A DNA stretch of 64,000 bases from Ursus arctos (taxonomy: Eukaryota; Chordata; Mammalia; Carnivora; Ursidae). The DNA lies in assembly GCF_023065955.2 (NCBI RefSeq), contig NW_026622841.1:23743501-23807500 (forward strand), written 5' to 3'. The notes below the pieces were generated by a model. The model was not told the DNA's origin, did no database searches, and saw only the letters and a program-made list of their open reading frames with translations. This document shows positions 1 to 11,434 of this stretch, piece after piece; positions within the stretch are counted from its first letter, which is position 1; each line of letters begins with the position of its first letter. Position numbers and translations under genes: made by a program.

Positions 1-870
1 ATAAAATTTACCATCTTAACCATTTTTAAGTGGCATTAAATACATTCCCACTATTGTGCAATGGCCAGTAGCCTCTATCTCCGGGACTCTTCATCTTGCA
101 GAGCTGAAACTCTGCCCCCGTACCACACAGACTCCCGAGCCCCCCTCCCTGCCCCCACCCCCCACCCCAGCAAGCACCATTCTTTCTGCCGCTAAGAATC
201 TGACTACTCTAGGCCCCTCACAGAAAGCAAATCATACAGGAGCTGTCCTTTGGTGCCTGGGTTATCTCACCCAGTGTCCTTGGGGTTTGCCCACATCCTA
301 TCACGTGTCAGCACTGCCTTCTTATCTAAGAAGAATATTCCATCGTATGTATGGACCATGTTAGTTTATCCTTCCATCCATCCGTGGACCTTGTGTTGCT
401 GCCGCCTCTTGGCTGGTGTGAAGAATGCTGCTGTAAACAAGGGGGGGGGGGGAGAATATCTGTTCACGGCCCCGCTTTCAGTTCTTATGGGCATGTACCC
501 AAGAGTGGAGTTGCTGGATCCTACGGTAACTCTAACTCTAATATTTCTAGAACTTGCCAAACGGTCTTCCATAGCGGCTGCACCATTTTACACTCTCACC
601 AGCCTTGCACAAGGGGTTCCAATTTTTCCAAATCCTGCACTGATACTTGCTCTTTTCTGTTTTTTGTTAGAATAGCCATCCTCATGGGCGTGAGGGGGAC
701 CTCACTGTGGTTTTGAGTTGCATTTCCTTCATCAGTGATGTTGAGCATCTTTTCCCATGCGTGTTGGCCATTCCTACATCTTTTTTGAAGAAATGTCTTA
801 CTTAAAGTCCTATTCCCATCTTTTAAGTTGAATTATTTATTTTTTGGTGTAGTTGAATTGTTAAGTCTTT
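1..870 (-). mobile_element. Ancient L1 3' end (LINE, L1M/L1ME-like)
   Basis: Read on the minus strand this is the last part of L1 ORF2 followed by the 3' UTR. On the plus strand I recognise, in order, the 'accatcttaaccatttttaag' 3'-UTR block, 'catagcggctgcaccatttta', and a stretch matching the ORF2 end that in living L1s reads 'caatgagataccacctcac' on the sense strand. It carries many substitutions and indels, which fits an old mammalian insertion. The 3' end lies at or just beyond the left edge. No usable frame remains. Confidence 0.75.
441..452 (+). repeat. Poly(G)12 run
   Basis: Twelve consecutive G inside the old L1, where related copies have ordinary mixed sequence. It is probably a slippage expansion or an assembly artefact. 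Confidence 0.8.
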
Positions 871-1169
871 GTTAAGTGATATTCATAATTCATTCTGAGA
901 TGTATGTCCAAGGAGCAAATTACTGAACTTAGTCTATACTAATAAATGATGTATTTATTATTGTGAAGTGAAGAGGATGCTATTATTACAACTCTGGGGC
1001 AAGAAGTGTGAACTAGGACTATTCCAGGCAAACTGGGACATAGAGGCACCCTACTTTTAATTAACCAAAGTACATGTCAGTGTCCACCTCAAGTTCAAGA
1101 AAGCTGAGTAAATACTGTTTGATTACTGGATTTGAAGATTATAAAGGAGTTGGTCAGGGTAGACCTCAC
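871..1169. other. Unrecognised AT-rich stretch
   Basis: I see no gene, SINE or LTR here. It may be the flank of the old L1. Confidence 0.4.
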
Positions 1170-1830
1170 TGTCCTGACAGTTGAGCAGACCCTTAAAGGA
1201 GGTGATTTTTGGCCATGCAGATACCTGGGAGAAGAGTAGGTCCCAAAGCAGAAGTACACATGGTGTGCAAAGAGCCAGTGTGACTGGAGCAGAGGGAGCA
1301 AGATGGAGAGGGGTTGGAGATCAGTCAGAGAAGCATCTGGATGCATATCATGTGGGGCCTGAGAAGCCACTGTAGGGACTTTGGCTTTTATTCTGAGTAA
1401 AACAGACCCACTGCAGGCTTTTGAGTCAAGGAGAGACATCACCTTATAGGAAGGATGCCTCCTTGGTCTGCCCTACTGAAATGAACTGTAGAGGGACAGC
1501 GTGGGAAGCAGGGAGGCCAGTCAGGATGCTACCGCAGTAATCCAGGCCAAGAAATAGCACTGTCTCAGACCTCGAGCCAGCAGCAAGGGCCGTGAGAAGT
1601 TGCCAGACTCTGCTTATATTCCGAAGAGGGAAATTTGAGATCTCCTCCTGGCTTAGCTGTTGGTTGGGAGGGAAAGGAGTCCGGGATGACTCCTGGGCTG
1701 CTTAGCCACAGGGATGGGAGAGCTGCAGGCGGAGCAGGCCAGGGGCGGCTCAGTAGTTTGGTTCAGGCATCCAAGTAGAGATGCGAGTGGGCACTTGAGG
1801 GAAGGAGTCTGCCGCACGGGATGGCGCCAG
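1170..1830 (+). repeat. Ancient mammalian dispersed repeat, family not named
   Basis: Several phrases typical of an old, very common mammalian repeat occur in order: 'gccagtgtgactggagcaga', 'actttggcttttattctgag', 'gcaggcttttgagtcaagga', 'cgcagtaatccaggcc', then 'gggatgactcctgggctg'. I recognise the family by pattern but cannot name it safely. Pieces near 43.6, 54.8 and 60.6 kb look like other parts of the same family. It has no open frame of note. Confidence 0.45.
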
Positions 1831-2241
1831 ATCAGTAAGTCTAGGGCATTTCAATGGGACTTGATCAAGAATGACTGGCCTCCACCCTAGAGGGATGCCA
1901 ACAAGGGAAGAACGGGGTTTCCTTCTATTGACACTCCTTGGTTTTCATTTGCATGACAAAGAAAAATTTAAATAAGAATGAGTAATATATAAAACCAAGT
2001 ATATCTGCGTTGCCTTTCTGAAGACTGATCCAGTTCTTTTAGTTTTTCCTCACTCTACATAATAAGTGCCGTCTCTTCTACCTTCATGGGAAAAAAACTA
2101 AATTTTTTACTAAATTATAATTTAAAATGGAGGCTGGGAGCATTTTTAAAGATACTCTAAAAGGAATGCCTTTATAAATGAGAAATAATTGAAATAATTT
2201 TTATGAAGTGAACAATGGCTCCCTTTCCCTTCACCTCGATT
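1831..2241. other. Unrecognised, AT-rich
   Basis: AT-rich sequence with no recognisable repeat body and no frame longer than chance. Confidence 0.4.
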
Positions 2242-2404
2242 CTTTTTTTTTTCTTAGATTTTATTTGAGAGAGAGAGAGCATGAGCAGGGGGAGGAGCAG
2301 ACTCCCCTCTGTGCAGGGAGCCTGATGCAGGACTTGAACCCAGGACCCTGGGATCATGACCTGAGCCGGAGGCAGATGGTTAACCGACTGAGCCACCCAG
2401 GTGC
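2242..2404 (-). mobile_element. Can-SINE (SINEC), minus strand
   Basis: The tail 'tcttagattttatttgagag' lies on the left. The tRNA-derived head, with the box-B-like 'gggatcatgacctgagcc' and 'gagccacccaggtgc', lies on the right. The body is somewhat diverged ('acttgaacccaggaccc'). A pure C tract abuts the head side. Confidence 0.9.
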
Positions 2405-2409
2405 TTCCT

Positions 2410-2431
2410 CCCCCCCCCCCCCCCCCCCCCC
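2410..2431 (+). repeat. Poly(C)22 tract beside a SINE head
   Basis: Twenty-two C in a row, then 'gcccccgcc'. The complement is a long G run able to stack as a quadruplex. It touches the 5' (head) side of the minus-strand SINE, not its A tail. Confidence 0.85.
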
Positions 2432-2435
2432 GCCC

Positions 2436-4124
2436 CCGCCACCTTTTATTCTTAAAGTGAATCCTGGGTTTTAGAAATTGGGTTGATTTGCAGTGAGGAG
2501 TCTGTGCGCACCAGCCGTGAGCCGAGGGACACTTGTCCCCTAGGTGGCACCACAGGTCTGTGCTCCTGGTCCCTTTCTCAGCAGCATCTCACAGATGCTT
2601 CTCTCAGCAAAGCTGGCCACTGGCAGGTCCTCCTGACCTCCTGGGAATAGAGGGAGAAGAACTGGCAGTACAGAAACCTCAGACTGCAGGTGGGGGACAA
2701 AAATCTCACCTGCTGGCCATTGCCAGTCCCAGTGCAGGAATTTGGAAGTCCCTGTGGCCAAGGACGCTGCCCTTTATCTCTCCACAGTGAGAACAGCAGA
2801 AGCAAAGCCCCAGAGCCAGGGAGTCCAGTATTCTACCTCCTCTGGGCTGGTACCGGCAAGCCCCCTTGAGACTCTGGGCCTTGCCCCAGTCCCTGGCCCT
2901 GCGAGGTGGGGGTGCAGGGAGAACCGGCTGGGGACAGAGACTGGAGCAGCAGAGCAGGCAGCAATCATGGTACTCCCCACCCTTCACCCTCGGAGACACT
3001 TGGAGCCCACGGGGCTCCTCTTCTCCACTCAGACCCTATGTATGTCAGAGGCCCCGGCTGCCCCCAGAGCAGGGCCTGCAGGGAGCTGCTTGCATTCTGC
3101 CACACTTCCCCGCCCTCAGCTGATGGGTCCGGAACCAGTGCGGCCTGAGGGCTGTGGGGAACAGCTGGACCACAGAGACAGAGCAAAGACGCACGGGAGA
3201 TCTGTGTCCTGGGCCCTAGCCTTGCTTCCCCGGGGACAGGAATGCTGCCTTGGACCCCCTATATACCCCAGCGCCTCTGGTGTGAGAGCCTCGGTCAAGA
3301 AACAAGCATCTGACGGATGCGGAACTCTTCGGGGACACGGCCAGTGTGGAAGACAAGGCCCCGGCTGCCTAGCTGCCACAACATCCGCCCTCCCACCGTC
3401 CGCCGCGCTCCAGGAAGTTAGAGCCAAGGGGACTCACGCAACAGGGTGCGCGCAGACACATTCAAGAGGCCCGAAGCCGCTGTAGAAAGAAGGAACTCTG
3501 ACAGAAGTAAAAGCCAGACTTGTGCTTTGAACTACATATGTAGTTTCTCAGGAGCCTTTTAGATATCAGACGAGATAAAATCCGAAACTACAGAATGAGG
3601 GAACACGCTGATACCGAGAGCAGGAGCAAGCTGTGCAGCACCCCAGCCTGGTCATGGACCAACTGTCCGCACGGGTCGTTCCCCAGCCTTCTTTCGGGTC
3701 CCGGTACACAGCTTGGAGCCTGACGAGGGGCGGATTTGCCCAGCTGCTGTGTGTCCATCACAGGTGTGAGCTGCCGGACGTGAGCCTGGACCCACTGCTC
3801 TGTTCTCACTGGACATGGTCAGTGGAGAGAACGAGACCTCCGGCCGCAGGGATGATGGCCGAGTGAGGACAAGCCAAATTATGAAGGATACAGTCGTCTT
3901 TAGCCCCTTTGAGCTTCCTAAATGACAGTTTCAGAACACATTGGAGGAAGAACTGCCCACATGGGTGCAAAGCGACTCCAGCAAGTTTTCTCCGGGACAA
4001 GTCTACCTCCAGTAGAGGGTGAAAAGTGAAATGCCCATAAAACCAGAAATGTTAACTATAAAGAGACAAAAACCTGTAAGCTCTTGTACACTGCCTTATA
4101 ACTAGGTTTTAAAATACACATGCA
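2436..4124. other. GC-rich unrecognised stretch with one long open frame
   Basis: No interspersed repeat recognised. A plus-strand frame at 2742-3485 stays open for 247 codons starting with MEVPVAKDAA. Its composition is rich in Gly, Ala, Pro, Arg and Ser. I recognise no domain, signal peptide, membrane segment or Kozak-quality context, and several other frames are open across the same GC-rich bases. That is what noncoding GC-rich DNA gives, so I do not call a gene. Confidence 0.5.
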
Positions 4125-4305
4125 GGGGTGCCTGGGTGGCACAGTGGGTTATGCATCTGACCCCTGGTTTCACCTCAGGTCCTGATCTCAGGGTGGTGGG
4201 GTAGAACCCTGCGGCAGGCTCTGCACTCAGCGGGGAGTCTGCTTGAAGATTCTCTCCCTCTGCCCCTCCCCCTCTCTGTGCTCGTCCTCTCCCAAATCTT
4301 AAAAA
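4125..4305 (+). mobile_element. Can-SINE, plus strand, older copy
   Basis: The head is 'ggggtgcctgggtggcacag', the middle 'caggtcctgatctcagggtgg', the 3' part 'gcggggagtctgcttgaag', and the tail 'cccaaatcttaaaaa' runs into a TA repeat. Confidence 0.88.
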
Positions 4306-4368
4306 ATATATATATATATATATGTATTTGTATATGTATGTATGTATGTATGTTATATATATATATAT
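4306..4368 (+). repeat. (TA)n / (GTAT)n microsatellite grown from a SINE tail
   Basis: Alternating TA, then four-base ATGT units, then TA again, directly after the SINE A-rich end. SINE tails commonly seed such repeats. Confidence 0.85.
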
Positions 4369-4384
4369 GATACGTTGTTCCATT

Positions 4385-4760
4385 AAAATGCTAGTGGTGG
4401 TCATGCCAAGATGGCGGGGGTGGGGTGGGCGGGGGAGATAATATGTGCAACAGAAGTCCGTAGCAATGACACAAACTGCTGAGAGACACAGATGAATCTC
4501 ACAGGCATGTTGTTGAAAAAAGACCGCAAACAATGCATACTCTGTAATTCCATTGACATGACGTTCAAAAGATAGGCAAAACTGATCCATGATGATAGAG
4601 GTCAGAACAGTGGTTGCCCTTGGAGGGAGTAGCTCCTGAGAGGGACACGAGGGAGTGCGTTAGGGTGCTGGAATGTTCTCCATTTTTATCTGGGTGGTGG
4701 TGACACAGATGTACACATATGTCAAAATTCACTGAGCTCTTCACTTAATGGGTCGTGACA
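4385..4760 (+). mobile_element. Ancient L1 3' end fragment (L1ME-like)
   Basis: Typical old L1 3'-end phrases occur in order: 'gatgaatctcacaggcatg', 'taattccattgacatgacg', 'gaggtcagaacagtggttgc', 'tctgggtggtggtgacacag' and 'catatgtcaaaattcactga'. It has no coding frame. Confidence 0.65.
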
Positions 4761-5029
4761 GTGGGTTCTTAAAGTGAACCAAGGGTATGTGAAGGAATAT
4801 TTGAGGAAGCGGGAGTGGCCAGCATGCACGGCCAACCAGGCCTTCCCACGCATACGCGGCTATCCCTCATTTCAGTCACATTATTCTGGGTGCATCGTGG
4901 ACCTGATACGGCGAACCCATGACAGTGCTATTTATGCCATTTTTCAAAATGATGAAGAAGATGCCCACGGACATGAGTGCTGTGGGATTTACAGGAGTAC
5001 TGGTTCCCAACCAAGGGACTGAAGAAATC

Positions 5030-5150
5030 TAAGGAGAGCTGAACAAGAACGGCACGTGTGCAATGTGTACAAATACTGAGTCGTGATGTTGTACGCCTGA
5101 AACTCATATTGTTATATGTCAAAGATATCTTAATTTAAAAAAACAGAAAA
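5030..5150 (+). mobile_element. L1 3' terminus fragment with A-rich tail
   Basis: 'gtgatgttgtacgcctgaaa' followed by 'catattgttatatgtcaaag' and 'cttaatttaaaaaaa' matches the usual end of carnivore/ungulate L1 3' UTRs. The segment between 4761 and 5029 is not recognised. Confidence 0.6.
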
Positions 5151-7109
5151 TTAAACAGTCCTCATGGTGAACTCGATCCCTGGTTATGACCCGGAGCACT
5201 TAGGGAGGGCGATACGTGAGTCCTCCTGGGACTCGGGTTTACACCTTAAGGTAAAGCCATTTCCTGAGCAGTGAAGCCAGCCGTTCTTGAGGAAAAGTGC
5301 TTACAGGAGTTCTGTGCTATGTATCGTGTGACCCAGGTCACGGCCGACTGACCAGAAATGGGTGCCCAAGCCGACAGAGCCATCGGTAAGCCAGCTTGTG
5401 GCCCTCAGGATGGGAGGGCACAGGAAGCCCGCCCGGTCAGTACCCTCTGCACGGATAGTGACCGACTGACCTACACGTCCACCTCTTGCTCCTGGGAAGC
5501 CAGGTGGGGAGCAGGTCATGACAGGGAATGCGGGATGAGTCGGGTCACCCCTGCGTAGCTGACTACATGGCTACGGAGGTCACTCCCAGAGCTTTCTCAC
5601 CAGCCCGGTAAAGCCCCAGCACTGGAGGTGAGCCAGGTGTGTCTCTGCTCCCTGAAAGTTTGCAACTAATGCAACCATCCTCTTGGCCTCATCCTGAGCC
5701 TCCTCTGGGCGGGGCAGGCGCTGCGCCGACGCCAGACTCACGGCCTGGTTCTGTGGCCAGTCCCCGAGGGTCTTGTCTGATGGGACTCTGTCTTAGCCAC
5801 CAAGCCCGAGGGCACTGCTGGGAGGCACACCTGGCTGGCCTGGGACTGCCCCTTAAAGTCTGTGAAGCGGTGTAGCAAGTTCACGGGAGAATCCTCAATG
5901 ACCACAGCCATTCTGGAGTGCACTAGGAGAGTAAGCAGTCCGCTCCCAGGAATTAACCAGACGGATTCTGGCTAATAGAAAACCCACAGGCCATACTGTT
6001 TCCAAATCAAAGCTACCGGGAACTGTAAGAGAAACGTCTTGTGTCCCTGAGAAAGAAAACAGGCCCCAGATTGAGTGCCTCTGACAGACTTCTGCATAAA
6101 GCTAAGACACCCCAGGGCTCCGTGTAGTGGTGCCAAGCAATGAACTTGCCTCACAGTCAGGGACACAAGGACACTTTCTATTCAACCTTGTCACTGGGTG
6201 GAGGGAAGGGAAGAAATCTCTGAAAACATGAATGAACCAGGCTCTGCCTCGCACCAATCTGCAGTCTGCGTACATACCACCCATGTGCTTCCAAACACCA
6301 AAAGCCCTGAAGCTGAGAATTTTCAGTGGTCCGCAGGTGCCCAGCAAAAGGGACGGCGATGTTAACTAGCTCGAATTTAAATAAAATCTTGAAAGAAAAA
6401 AAAAGGGGCTGCAGCCCTGTCTGGGAGAGCTTGCCTTCAATTAAAGAAGAGGCATCCCAACTTCAGAGATACTCCCAGAAGGAGCCTGGGCACATGGATG
6501 AACGAGGGTGGCTCTAATTTTAGAATTCAGCAATGCTCGAGTGTCTCTGAATGAGTGTGAGCCCACCGAGGTCACTGCGGTCTCCCAGGGCTCTCCGCAT
6601 CCTTACTCAAGGGGTAGACAGCAGCCAGGCAGAAAGCAGAGTAGCTCCGTCCTTGAGCGGATGCAAGAGAGGAAATGCCTGTGTGTGTGAAACTTCCAGC
6701 AAGAAGCCAGCAGAGGCAAGAAAAAGGTGAGCGTGCGGCCCAAGGAAAGGCACGTACTGGGAACAGCAGAACGGGGTGAGAAGCGCGAGGGGTGGGCAGG
6801 ACACACAAGTCAGGCCTCTCAGGGCTCGGGGGCGGTGGGGAGTGAACGTGTGTCATCACCAAATCCACACACATGCTCCCCCCTAACCCCTGTACTTTTT
6901 AAGGGGCTCCCTTGCTTCTCCTACAGGCAGGGGACATGAAGCCCCTGGAGGGATCATATCCTCTCTGGGAACCCACTGGAAAGGCCCTGAAACTATTAAA
7001 TGCAATTCAGTAGAGAATCCTAGGCCAGCTGCTCTGGACTATGTGAGTCGGAGGAGAGTTCCTGTCAAGCTGAGAACTAAGGAGGGGTTGCTTTCCCTCC
7101 CTTTTTTCC
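5151..7109. other. Unrecognised, probably single-copy sequence
   Basis: Nearly 2 kb in which I recognise no SINE, LINE or LTR. An A-rich patch at about 6377-6412 looks like a SINE tail but has no SINE body. Short frames occur on both strands and none resembles a known protein. Confidence 0.4.
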
Positions 7110-7132
7110 TTTTTTTTTTTTTTTTTTTTTTT
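7110..7132 (+). repeat. Poly(T)23
   Basis: Twenty-three T in a row. On the minus strand this could be the A tail of an insertion, but the flanking bases (rc of 7133-7600) show no AATAAA just before it and no recognisable element. Confidence 0.8.
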
Positions 7133-7774
7133 GCTTGCACCGAGTTTTGCATAGAGGAGGAGGACTCCGAGATGAGCCTCACAGGATTAGAGTGGTGCTG
7201 CGCCCGCGGTCATTAAATCTCCATCTCCTGCTTGGGGTGCTGTGCCCGACACCGCCGCTGCGGCCCCTCCGCGAGCCATCCATCGCACCCCCCATCCATC
7301 GCACTTTGCTTCTGGAGCCTCCCCTCCCTGCCTCTGGGAGGCTTCGGCTGGTGCCCCCTGGGTTCCCCCATCTGGTGAGGATGTGGGCAGTGCCGGTCTC
7401 AACAGCCGCTCCTCCCTGCATCAGGCCAGGGGAAATGCCAGAATGCCCCATAACACACAGGCCCAGTGATGGGAGGCCCAGCACCCACAGCAGGCACCAA
7501 GGTCCCACAAGAAACCAGCTCTGGGCTCAGTCCAACACTGAATCTGACCCTCCAAGTCGTGGACATCTGCCAGGCCTCATTCTCCAAACACTTAGTGAGC
7601 ATCTTTAAGTAACAATAAAAACAGAGAGAAGGGTAATTATCAGTAACATTCCTAGGAGTTTAGTTAATTCTAAAGGAAGACAGACTGTGCACACAGATGC
7701 AGAGGACTGGCCAGGAGAGGCCATTAGAGACACCCCCACCCCCCACGGAATCCCATCATCTGAAGCCTGGCAGG
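7133..7774. other. GC-rich unrecognised stretch
   Basis: A plus-strand frame (7135-7608, 157 codons) and minus-strand frames overlap each other with Pro/Arg-rich translations. No domain is visible, so I take it as noncoding. Confidence 0.4.
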
Positions 7775-7870
7775 CCTAACCCCCACCTTATCTGGGGACC
7801 CTGAGACCCAGAGAGGGAAATGGTTTGCCCGAGATCACGGCTCCCATCAACGGCTGAGCTGGAGAAAGCA
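7775..7870 (-). mobile_element. MIR fragment
   Basis: 'ccctgagacccagagaggga' plus 'tggtttgcccgagatcacgg' is the reverse complement of the MIR core, equivalent to the usual gaggcccagagagg...gcccaaggtcaca block. Confidence 0.55.
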
Positions 7871-8261
7871 AGTGCCCTGACCTGCCAGCAGTAGGCAGCT
7901 TGGTCTCCCCAGCTCTGGATGCCATTCCAAAGGTCAAGCCCCACACAGGGTGGTGTTTTATCTCTTTCTCTTTTGTTTTGTAAATTCTCAAAGCTCATCT
8001 GCTGACCTCCCAGGATGCCTTTTACAGCTGAGCCAAACAAGCTGAAATACAGCCCCAGAGGTTCCCAAAAGGAATCTCCAGGGACCTCACTCCTGAAACT
8101 CCCAACTATCCTCCCAGAACATTCCGACCCTGGACACCCCTCTCCCAAAACATGCGAACTCTGGATTTGTGGCATTAAGACCTTAAAAAGCTCTGTCTAC
8201 TTCCAGACGAGCCTGATCCCGCTCTGCCCAGAGAAGTCAACCCGATTTCTGTCAAGCCTCA
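7871..8261. other. Unrecognised flank of the retrovirus
   Basis: No repeat recognised between the MIR and the 5' LTR start at 8262. Confidence 0.4.
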
Positions 8262-8643
8262 TGTTAAAAAGAAAACCACGGGCCCAAGATGGCATCAGTT
8301 AGGTTAAGGCCCCGTCAGAAAACCAAGATTTAACACATAAGCTAACTGCAGTGACAACTCCCCAGGAATGTAATCTTTAACGAGTCAACAGGGAAATGTC
8401 CCCCTCAGCACTAGGAAATTTACTGATAGGCCCCTTTACTGATAGTTCCCCGTAGGAGGGTGACCTTGCCTAAAATAATGGATTCTTTACTAATAATTCC
8501 TTTTTTTCTGCTCCCTCTCTACCTTCAAAAACCTTTCCTTTTCTGGAGCCCTTTGAAACTCCTCCTACTTTCTTGATAGGATGCTGCCTGATTCATGAAT
8601 TAGATTTTTAACGTTTATTTGGGTGAATTTTTGTTATTTTACA
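8262..8643 (+). repeat. 5' LTR
   Basis: 382 bp from 'tgttaaaaagaaaacc' to 'ttgttattttaca'. Blocks shared with the 3' LTR include 'gaaatttactgatag', 'gcctaaaata', 'ctgctccctctctac' and 'ggatgctgcctgattc'. This copy has an extra 30-40 bp near 8422-8470, where 'tttactgatag' occurs twice. No clear AATAAA was found; the poly(A) site is unassigned. Confidence 0.8.
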
Positions 8644-8646
8644 GAT

Positions 8647-8664
8647 TGGCTGCAGCGATGAGAT
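8647..8664 (+). promoter_or_regulatory. Primer-binding-site-like sequence
   Basis: TGG starts three bases after the LTR end ('tggctgcagcgatgagat'). Its complement ends in CCA, as a tRNA 3' end must. I could not match it safely to a tRNA species. Confidence 0.45.
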
Positions 8665-9470
8665 CCAAAACGAATTTCCTGGAGGCATTTGGGAACAACG
8701 AGAACACAGGAATGGTATCCTGTGAACTCTCTGAGTTCATGGTCTTGCCAGCCATTTCCAAGAGCCGTGGGTAAGCTCCTCTCGGTTCAAGGTCCGCTCT
8801 TTCTGCATTCAGGCTCCCGATCTAACCGGCCTTCCTTTACAGGACAGCTCAGCTTGCACTGGCAGGTGGCTCTGCCCGGAGCCCAGTTGATAAGCTGGCA
8901 GAAGGGTCTGCCGGAGCCAAGCCCCCAGCCTTTCAGACCACAATTCCCAGGGGCAAAAAACCCCAACCCTCACCTCTGTCCCTGGATTCCACACTGGGAA
9001 CTGCTGGTGGCCAGTCCCCATTCCTCAGGGTTTTTTGCTTCAATCCCTCCCCCACTCCCAAGTTCCAGGAGAATCAGTGCCCATGCGCACAGCACCTTAC
9101 TGTGGCCAGGAGTCAGCGACATCTCTTGGTTACTGCCCATTTTTAAGGTATATGTGTTTGTTAATCTTATCTTGTGTAGATAAAGCTATTATCTGGCTAT
9201 TGCTAGCTTTTGCTAATGCGAATCTCGGAGGTCAGAAAGTTGAAAAAGTTGGCAGGCACTGGTCAAGCGTTTAAAGGCGATTAGAGCTCACCACGTCGAG
9301 AACACCATTGTGAAGCGTAAACTGGTCGTGGACAGGTCAGACTGAGACTAGGTCCCCAGCCAACCTCAAGAAAACTTCCGAGCAAGAAGGTACACTCTAG
9401 AACAGGCACAACCCCACCCAGTGGCAATGCCTTGTAGGTGTTAGTCTAGCTCCAAGAAACCCCAAGTCTT
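8665..9470 (+). other. Retroviral 5' leader region, unrecognised
   Basis: It follows the primer site. An open frame at 8689-9183 (164 codons) shows no gag-like motif. A possible donor 'gtgggtaagc' (about 8767) and an acceptor-like 'ccttcctttacagg' (about 8830) are visible but untested. Confidence 0.4.
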
Positions 9471-9682
9471 GGGGCGCCTGGGTGGCACAGCAGTGAAGCG
9501 TCTGCCTTCGGCTCAGGGCGTGATCCCGGCGTTATGGGATCGAGCCCCACATCAGGCTCCTCTGCTGGGAGCCTGCTTCTTCCTCTCCCACTCCCCCTGC
9601 TTGTGTTCCCTCTCTCGCTGGCTATCTCTATCTCTGTCGAATAAATAAATAAAATCTTTAAAAAAAAAAAAAAAGAAAGAAA
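9471..9682 (+). mobile_element. Can-SINE, young arctoid type, with 17-bp target duplication
   Basis: Full length, from 'ggggcgcctgggtggcacag' through 'ggcgttatgggatcgagccc' to a 'gtcgaataaataaataaa' tail with poly(A). A perfect duplication 'aagaaaccccaagtctt' flanks it at 9454-9470 and 9683-9699, so it is a recent, well-preserved insertion in the retrovirus leader. Confidence 0.95.
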
Positions 9683-9699
9683 AAGAAACCCCAAGTCTT

Positions 9700-11426
9700 T
9701 GCTAGTAGGATCCTTAAACTCTAAAGAATTTAGAATTTAGAAGGCCACCTTCTGCTTATTTTACGTGTAAGAACTAGAGCCCTGGAAGTTGCGGGTATCT
9801 CACAAGCAATGGCAGAATCTCACTAAGCTTGTTTTGTGTCCTGAAAAACTTGGCTTGGTAACTGTCAGGCTGGGGGCCCCAACATAAGGCTGGACAGAAA
9901 TACGGGGTAACTGCATTTGCGGCTAGGGTCCTCCCAAACTACGGGCAGGCCTCAGGGGAATTATAACCCAGCAACACAAGGGTTAAGGGGAATGTCGCAA
10001 TTAGATAAGATCATTTCAGAACATACTTGAGGCAAGGCTTCCCAAATTAAACAGAACAAGGTAGTTGTTTTAATTGGCAAGCTGAAGCCTCCAATAGTTT
10101 TCAAAATTCCAGAGAAGTTTCCAAAAAATGGAAAGATACATTGAAAAAGGCTAATGAAAAGTTAAAGACGCAAGAGGTAGCTAAAACAAAAGACTTCTAG
10201 ACGTAAGTCCTCCTGCTCCCCTCTTCCCTCCTTTGAGGGTTCATTCTACTAATCCCCTAGCTGAACTGTCTTCCCACTCGGGAAAGACTACACAACTGCA
10301 AACAAAGGTCCACCAAGTTCATGGCCTTACAGCCAGCCCCAAATCTACCTTCAAAGGAGGGCTCCCATAAGGGAGCGACCCTCCTAGAATGGACGAAACT
10401 AAGGAATTTTCTGGGGAACTGCTATGTTATCCCCTTCAACAGCCAGGGTGAACCAGCAAAGGATGAAAATTCTTACCAGAATCAGCTCTTCCGAGTCTCT
10501 GTCTGTAGTGCCCGGTCAAGAGAGGAATATAGAACTGCACGCTGTCCCTTGCTTTCCAAATCCAGACGCATTGTCTACAGATCCTTTCTGTCCCGGAGAC
10601 AGCTTGTGACTTCTTAGTTGTACCGTTTACACAACCTGCATAACCAGGATTGGCTTTCTGCCTGCCTCGGACCTGCTGGTTGTTGGTTCTTTCTTTGGCT
10701 CTCACTGGGAGGGACTCTAGATTTAGGAAGGTAAGTATCATTTGCACGCTCTTGGGGGGCCCCTCTTACACCAAAGAGGGGGCTCTTCGATACTGCCAGA
10801 AATATTTAAAAGCAGAACTATGTAGCCAGAGGGAAAGAAGCACATTGAAAATAATGTCATTTAACTTACAACCCAATTCTCTGAGGAACTGAAAGCAACT
10901 AACTGACCCTTACCTTACACATTTTTGCAAAATGAGAGAGGCAGCTCTAGAGGCAATTCGAAATTCACCTATTCTTTACCAACCCAAATTTCCCCTGTTT
11001 AGCTCAAACAGTTTAGTATAAATTCTTGGCCTTAGGAAACCAAAGTCCTTCTTGAACTTTCATTTCCCTCTGTCCCTTGAAGTTATAAATGTTATCATGT
11101 CATTGAAATGTAAACACAGCCTACAATCACCTGAGATTGAAGGGCTCAAAAAGGGAAAGCGGCCTTTGCACCCAAACTCCAGCACAACTTCCTTAAGATT
11201 GGTTCCTGGGGCAAATACAAATCTGAAAAATCTTCTCCACAAATATTAGTAACTATGGGGTCTTTGCATGTCTGTGTGCTTATGTGTGTGTCCAAATATA
11301 TTGTTGAATGTTGTAATACACTGTATTATAATGTATATGTGTGTATATACATAGTACGTTGTATGTATATGTTGTAAATGTGAGGTTATTTTCTACCTCG
11401 ATGATATTGCTAAAATTAATTTGTGA
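9700..11426 (+). other. Retroviral interior, unrecognised
   Basis: No SINE and no clear gag, protease or reverse-transcriptase motif. Short frames (for example 10321-10617) give no familiar protein. Its position between LTRs makes it retroviral by inference only. TG/TA-rich sequence is seen at 11270-11370. Confidence 0.45.
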
Positions 11427-11434
11427 AAGAGCTC

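Noticed and set aside
2238..2404. tRNA-like box A/B sequences in SINE heads, here and in 30 other places
   Set aside because: They are Can-SINE heads, with SINE bodies and A tails following. No cloverleaf or mature tRNA gene.
7110..7608. Processed pseudogene on the minus strand ending in the T23 run
   Set aside because: No AATAAA before the tail, no recognisable parent gene and no target duplication.
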